Assembly: GCA_902577905.1 (NCBI GenBank)
Contig: CACHAQ010000001.1
Location: forward strand, 62,001-126,000
DNA length: 64,000 nucleotides
From: an uncultured Alphaproteobacteria bacterium
Lineage (GTDB): Bacteria > Pseudomonadota > Alphaproteobacteria > HIMB59 > GCA-002718135
Direction: 5' to 3'
A model generated the notes under the pieces. That model made no database searches and was not told the origin of the DNA. It saw nothing but the letters and a program-made list of their open reading frames with translations. Below, in pieces: positions 39,397-50,083 of the stretch. Numbering within the stretch: the stretch's first letter is position 1; every line of letters begins with the position of its first letter. The position numbers and the translations under genes are program-made.

Positions 39397-40938
39397 ATGC
39401 AAATTGGAGTTGATGTAGGAGGAACAAATACAGATGGAGTTATCTTATCTGAAGGCAAAGTTTTAGTATCTGAAAAAACGACAACTACAGAAGATGTAGG
39501 TGATGGTGTCTTTAATATTATTAAAACTGTTTTAACTAAAGGCAATATTTCTCCAGATAAAATTTCTAGTGTAATGATAGGCACTACTCATTTTACAAAT
39601 GCTCTTGTTGAAAGAAAAAAATTACAAAAAATAGCAGCTATAAGATTATCATTACCCGCCGCAGATAGTCTTGAACAAATGATAGGATGGCCATCAGATT
39701 TGATTGATAATATTAATCCCATAAAATACTTCGCTAAAGGTGGTTATGAGGTGGATGGTAGGGAAATATCTAAGTTAGATAAAGATGAGATAAAAAAAAT
39801 TACTGAAGAAATAGCAAATAAAAATTATAAAAATATTGCAATTAATTCTGTGTATTCGCCTCTAAATTCTGAAATGGAACTAGAAGCAAATGAAATTATT
39901 AAAAATATTATTCCAGATGCTAATATATCTTTATCCCATTCAATTGGTAAGGTTGGTTTAATTGAAAGAGAAAACGCAACTATTATTAATGCAGCATTAG
40001 CAAATTTAGCAGTTGAGATTGTTGAATCTTTTAAAAATGCTCTTAAAAAACTTAATATTGATGCACCACTTTATATCAGTCAAAACGATGGCACACTTAT
40101 GAGACCGGATAAAGTTAAACAGTATCCAGTTTTAACATTTGCATGTGGACCGACAAATAGTATGCGTGGAGCAGCTTATTTATCAGGAATTCAGGACTCA
40201 ATTATTGTAGATATTGGTGGTACTACATCAGATGTTGGATACATTAAAGCTGGTTTTCCAAGACAGTCTGCAATAGCTACGGATGTTGGTGGTGTTAGAA
40301 CAAACTTTAGAATGCCGGATATAATTTCTATAGGTCTTGGAGGAGGGTCATTAATCAGAGACAATGGTAACAAGGTTGGTCCTGATAGTGTTGGATATAG
40401 ATTAACAGAAAAGGCATTAGTTTTTGGAGGAGATACATTAACAGCAACTGACATAGCGGTTAAACATTATGATTTAGATATTGGTGATAAATCTCTTTTA
40501 AATAAACTTGATGATAGTACAGTCAAAAACGCAAAACAAGAAATTACAAGATTATTAGAGGAGGCAGTAGATAAAATGAAAACTAGTGCTGAAAATGTAC
40601 CTGCAGTTTTTGTTGGAGGTGGTACAATTCTTAATAAAGAAAATCTTAATGGAATATCTGAATTGGTTATTCCTGATAATTTTGCTGTTGCGAATGCAGT
40701 AGGTGCAGCACTTGGACAAGTAAGTGGAGAAGTTGATCGAGTTTTTCATTATGAAAAATTAGGTAGAGAAAAAACTATTGAACAAGCATCTAATGAAGCT
40801 AAACAACTTGCAAAAGAAGCTGGTGCGAAAGAGAGTTCAATTGAGATAAATGAAATAAATGAAAACCCTCTAGCTTATTTACCTGGTAAATCTGTTAGAC
40901 TGCAAATTAAAGCAATTGGCGATTTGGAGAATTATTAA
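39397..40938 (+). CDS. hydantoinase/oxoprolinase (HyuA) family, copy 2
   Basis: IGVDVGGTNTDGVIL, MIGTTHFTNALVE, IVDIGGTTSDVG. Confidence 0.9.
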   Translation: MQIGVDVGGTNTDGVILSEGKVLVSEKTTTTEDVGDGVFNIIKTVLTKGNISPDKISSVMIGTTHFTNALVERKKLQKIAAIRLSLPAADSLEQMIGWPSDLIDNINPIKYFAKGGYEVDGREISKLDKDEIKKITEEIANKNYKNIAINSVYSPLNSEMELEANEIIKNIIPDANISLSHSIGKVGLIERENATIINAALANLAVEIVESFKNALKKLNIDAPLYISQNDGTLMRPDKVKQYPVLTFACGPTNSMRGAAYLSGIQDSIIVDIGGTTSDVGYIKAGFPRQSAIATDVGGVRTNFRMPDIISIGLGGGSLIRDNGNKVGPDSVGYRLTEKALVFGGDTLTATDIAVKHYDLDIGDKSLLNKLDDSTVKNAKQEITRLLEEAVDKMKTSAENVPAVFVGGGTILNKENLNGISELVIPDNFAVANAVGAALGQVSGEVDRVFHYEKLGREKTIEQASNEAKQLAKEAGAKESSIEINEINENPLAYLPGKSVRLQIKAIGDLENY

Positions 40939-40939
40939 T

Positions 40940-42034
40940 ATGGATAAATTAACTTTAGATAAAATAGATGATTTTTTAAGAGGAACTGCTTTTTTAGGTA
41001 CTGGTGGAGGAGGTAATCCATACGTTGGTGGTTTAATGCTGCGACAAGAACTTGAAAAAGGTTTTGAACCTAAATTAATTAAAGGTGATGAAGTGGGTGA
41101 TGATGATTTGATTTTGCCTATTGCAAACATGGGCGCACCTACTGTTTTAGTTGAAAAACTTCCAAATGCAAAATCAGCTGTGAAAGCTCTAAGAAAAATG
41201 GAAGAGCTAATGGGTAAAAAAGCTACAGCCTTAATTGCAGCTGAAGCTGGCGGTATAAATGGAACTTTACCATTTATAGTAAGTGCTTACACTGGATTAC
41301 CTGTTATTGATGCTGATGGCATGGGAAGAGCTTTTCCTGAGTTGCAGATGTGTACATTTGGAGTTTATGGAGTAAATTGCTCTCCTGTAATTGTAAGAGA
41401 TGAAAAAGATAATGAAATGGTTGTTGATGCAGAAAATAACCATGCTTCTGAAATGTTTGCTAGAGTTATATGTATGCAAATGGGAACAAAATCAGAAATT
41501 TGTTTGTATCCAATGACTGGAAAACAAATGAAAGAAACATCTGTTCATCATACTGTTACATTAGCTTATGAAATTGGTAAATCTATTGGGGATGCAAGAG
41601 TTAAAGGAACTGATCCTTTAGAAGGAATAGTGGATTATTTTAAAAATAGTTTTGATAAAAGATTTTGTAAGTTACTCTTTCAAGGAAAAGTTACGGATTT
41701 ACTTAGAGAAACTACAGATGGCTGGGCACGAGGTGAAGTAAAGATTACTTCTTTAACTGATCCAAATGACAGTATTCTGGTTAAATTGCAAAATGAATTT
41801 CTTATTGCCTTAAAAGATGGTAAGCCATTAGCAATGGTACCTGACTTGATTTGCTTAGTAGATTTAGAAAATGCTGAACCAATAACTGCAGAAGATGTTA
41901 GATATGGACAAAGAGTAAATGTAATAGGCGTAAGTACACCACCTAATATGAGAACGAAGGCAGCACTTGATACATTTGGCCCTGTTCCATTTAAAGTTTA
42001 TGATAAATTTATTCCTATAGAGGAAATAAAATGA
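40940..42034 (+). CDS. DUF917 (S-methyl-thiohydantoin desulfurase-like) protein, copy 2
   Basis: FLRGTAFLGTGGGGNPYVGGLM; start revised to ATG 40940. Confidence 0.85.
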   Translation: MDKLTLDKIDDFLRGTAFLGTGGGGNPYVGGLMLRQELEKGFEPKLIKGDEVGDDDLILPIANMGAPTVLVEKLPNAKSAVKALRKMEELMGKKATALIAAEAGGINGTLPFIVSAYTGLPVIDADGMGRAFPELQMCTFGVYGVNCSPVIVRDEKDNEMVVDAENNHASEMFARVICMQMGTKSEICLYPMTGKQMKETSVHHTVTLAYEIGKSIGDARVKGTDPLEGIVDYFKNSFDKRFCKLLFQGKVTDLLRETTDGWARGEVKITSLTDPNDSILVKLQNEFLIALKDGKPLAMVPDLICLVDLENAEPITAEDVRYGQRVNVIGVSTPPNMRTKAALDTFGPVPFKVYDKFIPIEEIK

Positions 42035-42789
42035 GAAATGCAATTAATGTTAGGGTTGTGTCACCTATAACCACTAAAGGTTTTAGAAAAGATAGTGATT
42101 TTGATACAATAAGAAATTCAGATTTAAATATTAGTCATTCTCAAATTGAAATTGGTCCTGCGTCAATAGAAACTGAATTTGATGAAGCTATGTGCCAACC
42201 TGATACAATATTAAAAATTATTGATGCAGAAAATGAAGGTTGTGATGCAGCGGTTATAGATTGTATGGGAGATCCTGGGCTTAAAGGTGCTAGAGAATGT
42301 GTATCTATTCCTGTTGTAGGTCCTTGTGAAACAGCTATGCATTATGCAAGCATGTTAGGTCATAAATTTACAGTATTGACTGTTTTAGAAAGAACAAAAC
42401 CATTAATTGAAAATTTATCAAAAATTTATGGTGTTTCATCAAAACTAGCTTCTGCAACTTCTGTTGATATACCTGTCTTAGAACTTGAAAAAGATTTAAA
42501 TTACACACTTAAGCAAATGACAAATAAAGCAATTCAAACAATAGAAAAAGATAATGCAGATGTAATAATCTTTGGTTGTACTGGTATGCTAGGTTGTGCA
42601 GATACAATTGAAAATAACTTAAAAGAAAAAGGTTACAATGTTCCTGTTATTGATCCAATACCGTTAGCAGTTAATTCAGCTTATGTATTGGCTAAATTGA
42701 AACTATCACAAAGTAAAAAATGTTATCCATACCCACCAGAAAAAGGAATGGTTGGTTTTGAAAAACCAAAATTAAAAGCTGTTAATTAA
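42031..42789 (+). CDS. Asp/Glu/hydantoin racemase family protein, copy 1
   Basis: AAVIDCMGDPGLKGARE, ADVIIFGCTGMLGCAD, VPVIDPIPLAV. Confidence 0.9.
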   Translation: MRNAINVRVVSPITTKGFRKDSDFDTIRNSDLNISHSQIEIGPASIETEFDEAMCQPDTILKIIDAENEGCDAAVIDCMGDPGLKGARECVSIPVVGPCETAMHYASMLGHKFTVLTVLERTKPLIENLSKIYGVSSKLASATSVDIPVLELEKDLNYTLKQMTNKAIQTIEKDNADVIIFGCTGMLGCADTIENNLKEKGYNVPVIDPIPLAVNSAYVLAKLKLSQSKKCYPYPPEKGMVGFEKPKLKAVN

Positions 42790-42803
42790 AGAGAGGTAAT
42801 ACA

Positions 42804-43556
42804 ATGACTATTCATGTTAAACTTATTCAACCAATTACAACACATGGGATTAGAAAAGATGATCATCTCAGCTCAATGAAATTAGATGATTTAAAAGTTA
42901 CTGCAAAAGGAATTGATATTGGACCAAACTCAATTGAATGTGAGTATGAAGAAGCAATGTCTCAACCTGATACAATATTAAAAATTATTGATGCAGAAAA
43001 TGAAGGTTGTGATGCAGCGGTTATAGATTGTATGGGAGATCCTGGGCTTAAAGGTGCTAGAGAATGTGTATCTATTCCTGTTGTAGGTCCTTGTGAAACA
43101 GCTATGCATTATGCAAGCATGTTAGGTCATAAATTTACAGTAGTAACGGTATTAGAAAGATTAATACCACAGTTTGAAAACCAATCTTTGTTATATGGCG
43201 TTCCATCTAAGCTTGCTAGTGTTAAAGCAGTTGATATACCTGTCTTAGAACTAGAAAATGATTTAAACGAAACTGTGAATCAATTAAAAATTAAATCTGT
43301 TGAGGCTATTAAAGAAAATAATGCAGATGTAATAATCTTTGGTTGTACTGGTCTTTTTGGTTGCGCTGAAGCATTACAAAATAAACTTAAAGAAGATGGA
43401 TACAATGTTCCTGTTATTGATCCAATACCGTTAGCAGTTAATTCAGCTTATGTATTGGCTAAATTGAAACTATCACAAAGTAAAAAATGTTATCCATACC
43501 CACCAGAAAAAGGAATGGTTGGTTTTGAAAAACCAAAATTAAAAATAGCAAATTAA
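42804..43556 (+). CDS. Asp/Glu/hydantoin racemase family protein, copy 2
   Basis: Same motifs; tandem paralog with identical DNA blocks. Confidence 0.9.
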   Translation: MTIHVKLIQPITTHGIRKDDHLSSMKLDDLKVTAKGIDIGPNSIECEYEEAMSQPDTILKIIDAENEGCDAAVIDCMGDPGLKGARECVSIPVVGPCETAMHYASMLGHKFTVVTVLERLIPQFENQSLLYGVPSKLASVKAVDIPVLELENDLNETVNQLKIKSVEAIKENNADVIIFGCTGLFGCAEALQNKLKEDGYNVPVIDPIPLAVNSAYVLAKLKLSQSKKCYPYPPEKGMVGFEKPKLKIAN

Positions 43557-43560
43557 CTTT

Positions 43561-44586
43561 GTGACTAATAGAATTGTAAGATTTGCAAAGTTTGGTGGAC
43601 CTGAAGTTCTTTCTATAAAGGATGAACCTTTAAAATCACCTGGTAAAGGTGATGTAAGAATTAAAGTAAAAGCAATTGGATTAAATCAAGCTGAAGTAAT
43701 GTTGAGGGAAGGTAGATATGTTGGTAAACCTGATCTTCCATCTAGAATTGGTATTGAAGCATCAGGTATTGTTGATGAAGTAGGAGAGGGTGTATCAAAA
43801 TATAAACAAGGAGATGAAGTTTGTGCTATTCCTTTTTTATCTTGGAATAATAATGATTTTTGGACAAATGATTCTATCAATAAATATGGAACTTATGGTG
43901 ATACTGCTATTATTCCAGAATGGACAATTACAAGAAAAATTGATCATCAGTCTTTTGAAGAAGCTGCAGCTGCATGGTGCCAATACTTAACAGCCTGGGG
44001 AGGATTAGTTTATAATTCTGATATTGGAAGTAGGAAATGTTGTCTAATAACTGGAGCATCGAGTAGTGCTGCAATAGGAGCAATGCAAATAGCAAAAGTA
44101 TTTGGATTAAAAACTATTGGTGTTAGTCGCACTTTAAAAAAGGAAGAAAAACTAAAAGAAATTGGTTATGATGAAGTATTATCATTGACTGATGAAAATT
44201 TTGAAAAAAATATTTTAGATGTAACAGATGGAATAGGATTTGATTTATCATATGATTGTGTGGGTGGTTCACATTTTTACAAATTAGTTAATACAGTAAA
44301 AGCAAGAGGTTTAATTGTTAATTATGGAAATCTTGATTTAGATTTTTCTAAAATTTATACCTTACCTCTATTAAGTAAAAGAGTTCATATAAAATTTCAT
44401 AGTATTTTTGACACAATGAGATTTGAAAAACAAAGAATTGAAGGTGTTGACTGGATTAATTCTCATATGCAAGATAAAAAACTAAAACCAATTATTTCAA
44501 AAGTATTTAATTTAGATCAAATTGTTGATGCACATAAATATATTGGAGAAGGTAATCAATTAGGTAAAACAATAGTTACGACATAA
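43561..44586 (+). CDS. zinc-type alcohol dehydrogenase / quinone oxidoreductase-like MDR
   Basis: IGIEASGIVDEVGEGVSKYKQGDEV; GTG start. Confidence 0.85.
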   Translation: MTNRIVRFAKFGGPEVLSIKDEPLKSPGKGDVRIKVKAIGLNQAEVMLREGRYVGKPDLPSRIGIEASGIVDEVGEGVSKYKQGDEVCAIPFLSWNNNDFWTNDSINKYGTYGDTAIIPEWTITRKIDHQSFEEAAAAWCQYLTAWGGLVYNSDIGSRKCCLITGASSSAAIGAMQIAKVFGLKTIGVSRTLKKEEKLKEIGYDEVLSLTDENFEKNILDVTDGIGFDLSYDCVGGSHFYKLVNTVKARGLIVNYGNLDLDFSKIYTLPLLSKRVHIKFHSIFDTMRFEKQRIEGVDWINSHMQDKKLKPIISKVFNLDQIVDAHKYIGEGNQLGKTIVTT

Positions 44587-44602
44587 ACTATTAAAAATTT
44601 AA

Positions 44603-45343
44603 ATGACATTATCTATTGTAGCAAGAGATACAAAAACTGGCGATTTTGGGGTTTGTGGATATACAGATATTGCTGGGTATGGGAGTCTTGTTCCCCATGT
44701 AAGCTTAAAATGCGCAGTTGCAACTCAAGCTTATGTTAATGTTGATAATGGAATTGAGATGCTTGAATTAGTAGATAAGAAATATAGCGTAAAAAAATCA
44801 GGAGAAAAAATTATTGGTAAAGATAAAAATAAGGATATGAGGCAGATGATTGCAATTGGTGTTAATAATTCAAAATTTGTATGGTCTGGAAAAAATACTT
44901 TAGATTATAAATCTTCTATTGTTGGTAATGATTATATTGTAGCTGGTAATTGTCTATCTTCTATTAACGTTTTAAAAAAAACAGCATTATATTTTGAAAA
45001 TAATAGATCAATAGATTTTCCATTTAGACTTATTAATTCAATTATTGCTGGTGATAAAGCTGGAGGACACACAAAAAAAATTTCATATTATTCTCAAAAA
45101 TTAAAAAGAAATATTTCAAAATCTACAAAATCTGTTTTTGGTAATTCTTGGTCTTCAGCTCTAATTATTGCATCCAATAAACCTAAAATTTGGCATAATT
45201 TACGAGTTGATGCACATTCTGAACCACTTAAAGAGTTAAAAAAAATTCTTAATTCAACTATTAGTTCTGCTGAAAAGTTAAATAAATTTTATAATGGAGC
45301 TATTGAAGTAAAACCTAGTTATTGGAGAAAGGTAATTAAATAA
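44603..45343 (+). CDS. DUF1028 domain protein
   Basis: MTLSIVARDTKTGDFGVCGYT ... VPHVSLKCAVATQAYVNVDNG. Confidence 0.85.
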   Translation: MTLSIVARDTKTGDFGVCGYTDIAGYGSLVPHVSLKCAVATQAYVNVDNGIEMLELVDKKYSVKKSGEKIIGKDKNKDMRQMIAIGVNNSKFVWSGKNTLDYKSSIVGNDYIVAGNCLSSINVLKKTALYFENNRSIDFPFRLINSIIAGDKAGGHTKKISYYSQKLKRNISKSTKSVFGNSWSSALIIASNKPKIWHNLRVDAHSEPLKELKKILNSTISSAEKLNKFYNGAIEVKPSYWRKVIK

Positions 45344-46385
45344 GATTTTTTTGTAAAAAATTATTCCAATTTTTATAAAATATTTTTTCAGTTAAAGTAT
45401 TTGAATAACCTTTTCCAATAAAATATTTGTATAAATTTTCAATTTTTGAAAGATCTGATATTTCATTAGGTACAACTGCACCATCATAATCAGATCCAAT
45501 TGCTACGTGATCTTCACCTAAAAACTTAAGTAAATGATCACAATGTTCAACTATTGCATCTAAAGATGTTTCTGGAATCATTCTACCATCTCTTCTTAAA
45601 AATGCTGTTGCAAAATTAATCCCAACAATTCCTTGGCTATTTTTTATAGTAGTTAACTGTTCATCAGTTAAATTTCTTGAGTGATTTGTTATAAAATGAG
45701 CATTGGAATGAGTTGCCATTAGAGGCTGTTTACTAATTTTTGCTACATCATAGAATCCTTTTTGATTTAAATGAGATAAATCAATTAAAATATGTTTTTC
45801 GTCACATATTTTTACTAAATCTTTACCTAAATCAGTAAGGCCCTCACCTCTATCTGGACTACTTGGATAACTAAATGGCACACCATTTGCAAAGATATTA
45901 TTTCTACTCCATACTAAACCAATTGATCTCAATCCTTTGTTATAAAGTTCGTATAAATTTTTAAAATCTTTATCTATAGCTTCAGCGCCTTCAATATGTA
46001 AAATTATTGCTATGTTATTATCAAGTATACATTCATTAATTTCTTTTCCAGAAGTGCATAATTTTATTTTATTATTAGACTGTAAAATTATGTTATTTAA
46101 AATAGAAATCATTTCATTTGTTGCATTTTTTGCATAAGTTTGATCAATTTTATTTGGTAAAGGAAAATCATATTTTTCATTGATCATTCTTTTAAAAAAA
46201 TCATCATCTGGCTCTTCATTTGGAACGAATATTGCAAAAAAACCACCGCAGAAGTTAGATTTTAAAATTTTTGGAAAATCTATGTGACAAAAATCATTAC
46301 CATTGAAAAATTCTTTAGCTGAGTCTTTATTTTTTTCAAAATAAAATTTCAGTAAAACATCATTATGTCCGTCAAAGTATTTCAT
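45336..46385 (-). CDS. membrane-type dipeptidase (M19 family)
   Basis: FDGHNDVLLKF, IEGAEAI, LVWSRNNIFANG, DLSHLNQKGFYDV, THSNAHFI, IGSDYDGAV. Confidence 0.9.
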   Translation of the reverse strand: MKYFDGHNDVLLKFYFEKNKDSAKEFFNGNDFCHIDFPKILKSNFCGGFFAIFVPNEEPDDDFFKRMINEKYDFPLPNKIDQTYAKNATNEMISILNNIILQSNNKIKLCTSGKEINECILDNNIAIILHIEGAEAIDKDFKNLYELYNKGLRSIGLVWSRNNIFANGVPFSYPSSPDRGEGLTDLGKDLVKICDEKHILIDLSHLNQKGFYDVAKISKQPLMATHSNAHFITNHSRNLTDEQLTTIKNSQGIVGINFATAFLRRDGRMIPETSLDAIVEHCDHLLKFLGEDHVAIGSDYDGAVVPNEISDLSKIENLYKYFIGKGYSNTLTEKIFYKNWNNFLQKNLI

Positions 46386-47475
46386 TTCTTATTCGTTTTA
46401 TACTAATATTATTAAGTGTTGAATTATCAATTAAAAAATCATTTTTTTTATTTAAAATAATATTAGCCGATATTTCTGCTAGTGCTGGAGATGTTTGTAT
46501 TCCATAACCACCTTGTGCAACAAGCCAAAAAAAATTTTTATTTGAATTTTCATATCCTATAACTGGTGATTTATCTTTAACAAAAGTTCTTAATCCTGAC
46601 CATTTGTTATCAATATGATTAAACTTAAATTTAGTTGCTTTTTGTATACGATCTATACCTATAGCTATATCTAAATCATCAGGATGACAATCATGAGGGT
46701 AACTAGGTGTTTCATCAGCTGGTGAAGCATAAATTTGATCATTTTGATCTTTAAAATAAAATTTCTCTTCTATGTCAGCTACTAGAGGACAGTTGTTATC
46801 TATTTGTATATTTTGTGGTTTAAAAACAAATACTGTTCTTATTTTAGGAACTACATTAACTGGTTTGATATTAAATAACTTTGCAACTTCATCAGCCCAA
46901 GCACCAGAAGCATTTACAATAATATCAGATGATATTTCATCATTTAATATCCATTTATTATTTTTATATTCGACTAGATTAATATTAAAGTCAGTGAATA
47001 TAAATCCATCATTTTTATTATATTGCTTCCTATAATATTCATATAAATTATTAACATCAATCTCAGATGCATTAATATCAATTACAGAATTATTAACATA
47101 ATCTTCATTTAAGCAACTAGCTAATTTAATTGATTCATTTTTGCTGAATAATTCTAATTTTACTTTGTGTTTATGTTCATTATAAAAATCTTCTACAATA
47201 GTTTTTTGTTTATTATTCCCAATAAACATTACGCCTTTTTTCTTTAAAAAAAGATTAAAATTGTCATAAAAAAATTTTTTTGAAATTTTTGTTAATTCTA
47301 TAATTGCATTATTGCCGTAACTCTCAATAAAAAATGCAAATGATCTGCCAGTTGAATGATAACTTAGTTGTTTTTCCTTTTCAATTATTGCTACTTTTCT
47401 TTCTTTGCTAATTATAGAACCAAGTGAAATACCAGCTATTCCAGAACCAATAATTATTATATCGTAGTGTTTCAT
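46372..47475 (-). CDS. FAD-dependent oxidoreductase (DAO family)
   Basis: YDIIIIGSGIAGISLGS, NASGAWADEVAKLF, WLVAQGGYGIQTSPALAE. Confidence 0.9.
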   Translation of the reverse strand: MKHYDIIIIGSGIAGISLGSIISKERKVAIIEKEKQLSYHSTGRSFAFFIESYGNNAIIELTKISKKFFYDNFNLFLKKKGVMFIGNNKQKTIVEDFYNEHKHKVKLELFSKNESIKLASCLNEDYVNNSVIDINASEIDVNNLYEYYRKQYNKNDGFIFTDFNINLVEYKNNKWILNDEISSDIIVNASGAWADEVAKLFNIKPVNVVPKIRTVFVFKPQNIQIDNNCPLVADIEEKFYFKDQNDQIYASPADETPSYPHDCHPDDLDIAIGIDRIQKATKFKFNHIDNKWSGLRTFVKDKSPVIGYENSNKNFFWLVAQGGYGIQTSPALAEISANIILNKKNDFLIDNSTLNNISIKRIRNEIL

Positions 47476-47520
47476 ATAATTTTATTTCAAATATAATTAA
47501 TTTATTCTATTAATATTATT

Positions 47521-48459
47521 ATGAAATTAGATATAAAGTCAATTCACTCAGAACACCATCATTATGGTTGGAGTAATAAAAATGAACCAAAAGCAATAAT
47601 AAAAAATGATCAACTTATAGAATTAGAAACAATTGACTCATCAGGTGGTCAATTAAATAATTTATCAACTATTGAAGACATTAAAAATTTAGATTTTTCA
47701 AAAGTAAATCCTGTAACTGGACCTCTGTATATTGAAAATTCAGAACCAGGAGACACTGTGGAAATTTCAATAGAGAAATTTGAAACATCTGGATGGGGTT
47801 GGACTGCTAATATACCAGGCTTTGGTTTATTAAGTGATCAATTTGAAGATCCCGCAATCAATATTTGGAAATACGATAAAAGCAATCCTGTTGATAGTTT
47901 ATTTTCAAATTTTGCTTCAATACCATTGAAACCATTTGTTGGAACAATAGGTTTAGCACCTAAAGAAGAGGGTGTATTAAGCGTTGTTCCACCAAGAAAT
48001 TTTGGTGGTAATCTTGATATCAAAGAGGTGTATGAAGGTACAAAACTTTACTTACCTGTGCAAGTAAGTGGAAGTTTACTTTCTCTTGGAGACACGCATG
48101 CCGCTCAAGGAGATGGTGAAGTTTGCGGAACAGCAATTGAAAGTCCTATGAAAGTCTTAATAAAAACTAAATTACACAAAAATAAAAAAATTGATTCACC
48201 ATTTTTAGAAACCAATCATACACCTTTGCTAAAAAAAAATATTGGATCATTTATAACTACTGGAATTGGTGAAGATTTATATGTTGCATCTAAAGAAGCT
48301 GTTTCACGAATGATAGATTATTTAACTAAAAATATAAAAATAAAAGATATAGATGCATATATGCTTTGTAGTGTAGCTGGTAATTTAAAAATAAGTGAAA
48401 TAGTAGATGTGCCTAACTGGGTAGTTAGTTTTGAGATTTCTAAATCAATTTTTGATTGA
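47521..48459 (+). CDS. acetamidase/formamidase family protein
   Basis: VTGPLYIENSEPGDTVEISI, LGDTHAAQGDGEVCGTAIE. Confidence 0.9.
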   Translation: MKLDIKSIHSEHHHYGWSNKNEPKAIIKNDQLIELETIDSSGGQLNNLSTIEDIKNLDFSKVNPVTGPLYIENSEPGDTVEISIEKFETSGWGWTANIPGFGLLSDQFEDPAINIWKYDKSNPVDSLFSNFASIPLKPFVGTIGLAPKEEGVLSVVPPRNFGGNLDIKEVYEGTKLYLPVQVSGSLLSLGDTHAAQGDGEVCGTAIESPMKVLIKTKLHKNKKIDSPFLETNHTPLLKKNIGSFITTGIGEDLYVASKEAVSRMIDYLTKNIKIKDIDAYMLCSVAGNLKISEIVDVPNWVVSFEISKSIFD

Positions 48460-49680
48460 TTATTCTTTTAGTAATTCTTTTGTAACATTATAAAGTAAAT
48501 TTAATCCTTTTTTTATATCACTTTTTTTTGTATTTTCTTTACTATCATGACTTATTCCTTTTTCACTTGGCACAAAGATCATTGAAGTAGGGCATATATT
48601 TGCTAACATTTGAGCGTCATGACCTGCACCACTAAATAATTCAAGATATGTATATTTCATTTTTTTTGATTTATTTATTATTACTTTGTTAATTTTTTTA
48701 TCAAATTTAACAGAAGGAAAATTAACTAATTTATCTATTTTATATTTTATATTGTTAGCAAAACACAATTCTTTTATTTTTTTATTTAAATTATTTTCAA
48801 ATTGAACTAGTTTTTTATCATTTGGATTTCGTATATCTAAAGTAAATTCAATTTTATTAGCAATAACATTTACTTGATTAGGTTCAATATTTAATGATCC
48901 TATTGTTATCATTTGCTGATTTCTATCACTTTTAAAAGAATTTATATAACTACTTACTTCTCCAAAAACTTTAATTGGATCTCTTCTATTACTCATAGGA
49001 GTAGTCCCTGCATGATTCGATTTTCCAAATAAGACAACTTTTAACCAAGTAATAGCCTGAACTCCTTTGACTATACCAATATTTTTTTTCTCGATATCTA
49101 AAATTGGACCTTGCTCAATATGTAATTCTAAAAACATTCTAGGTTTAAAAAATAATTGTTTTTCTTTTCCTAAATATTTAATTTTTTTTAATGCATCTTT
49201 GATAGTTATATTATTATTGTCTTTAATTTTATAAATTTTATTTATATTTTCTCTTTTAGTAAAGGACCAACTTCCCATCATATCTGGAGTAAACCTAACT
49301 CCTTCTTCATTAGTGAATATCGCTATACCAATTGGTTTATTGGTTACATTATTCTTAATTAATGTTTCTAATACTTCTAATGCGCCAATTACACCTAATG
49401 ATCCATCAAATCTTCCTGCATTTCTAACAGTATCAATGTGTGAGCCAAGTAAAAGAGGTTTAGTATTTTTATTAAAATTATAAAAACCAAAAATATTACC
49501 TATATTATCAATTTTGATTGTAAGTTTAAGATTTTTCATCCATTTAATTATCTTATCCCTAGCTATTTTATCTTCTAGTGTAAGCGCTATTCTATTAATA
49601 TCTATTTTTTCAAAAGATGTATTTTTCAAATTATTAATATCCTCTAAGCGTTTAAAAAATCTTTTAAAATTTATAGCCAT
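48460..49680 (-). CDS. Zn-dependent N-carbamoyl-L-amino-acid / allantoate amidohydrolase
   Basis: LLGSHIDTVRNAGRFDGSLGVIGALEVLE, FTNEEGVRF, LELHIEQGPILD, SGAGHDAQMLA. Confidence 0.9.
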   Translation of the reverse strand: MAINFKRFFKRLEDINNLKNTSFEKIDINRIALTLEDKIARDKIIKWMKNLKLTIKIDNIGNIFGFYNFNKNTKPLLLGSHIDTVRNAGRFDGSLGVIGALEVLETLIKNNVTNKPIGIAIFTNEEGVRFTPDMMGSWSFTKRENINKIYKIKDNNNITIKDALKKIKYLGKEKQLFFKPRMFLELHIEQGPILDIEKKNIGIVKGVQAITWLKVVLFGKSNHAGTTPMSNRRDPIKVFGEVSSYINSFKSDRNQQMITIGSLNIEPNQVNVIANKIEFTLDIRNPNDKKLVQFENNLNKKIKELCFANNIKYKIDKLVNFPSVKFDKKINKVIINKSKKMKYTYLELFSGAGHDAQMLANICPTSMIFVPSEKGISHDSKENTKKSDIKKGLNLLYNVTKELLKE

Positions 49681-49791
49681 CTTTTCTTATAAACTTGTTA
49701 GTTATTGTATAATAATTATTTAATGGTAATTATTTTTATCAGGTTTAATTAAAGGAGCAATTAAATAAATTTAAGTTGAAAGGAGATAAAA

Positions 49792-50076
49792 ATGACCGTA
49801 GCAAGAATAACAACTATTAATTTCAAATCTAAAGAAGATGCCGATGAGTCTATTAAAGATTATTCAGAAAAAGCACCAAGTGAATTTCCAGAAGCACATC
49901 AATTATTACAAATTCGTGCAAGTGATACAACTGTAATGGCAGTTTCTTTATATGCTGATAATGATGCAATGGAGCGAGCTTCAGCTGCTAGAGCTAAAAG
50001 AATGAGTAATAATGAAAAAACATTTGATGTTGTAGATACAAAGACTGGTGAAGTAACATTGAATCATAAAAATTAA
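49792..50076 (+). CDS. small protein, ABM-like ferredoxin fold suspected
   Basis: 94-aa ORF with aaaggagat RBS. Confidence 0.5.
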   Translation: MTVARITTINFKSKEDADESIKDYSEKAPSEFPEAHQLLQIRASDTTVMAVSLYADNDAMERASAARAKRMSNNEKTFDVVDTKTGEVTLNHKN

Positions 50077-50083
50077 ATTAGGA

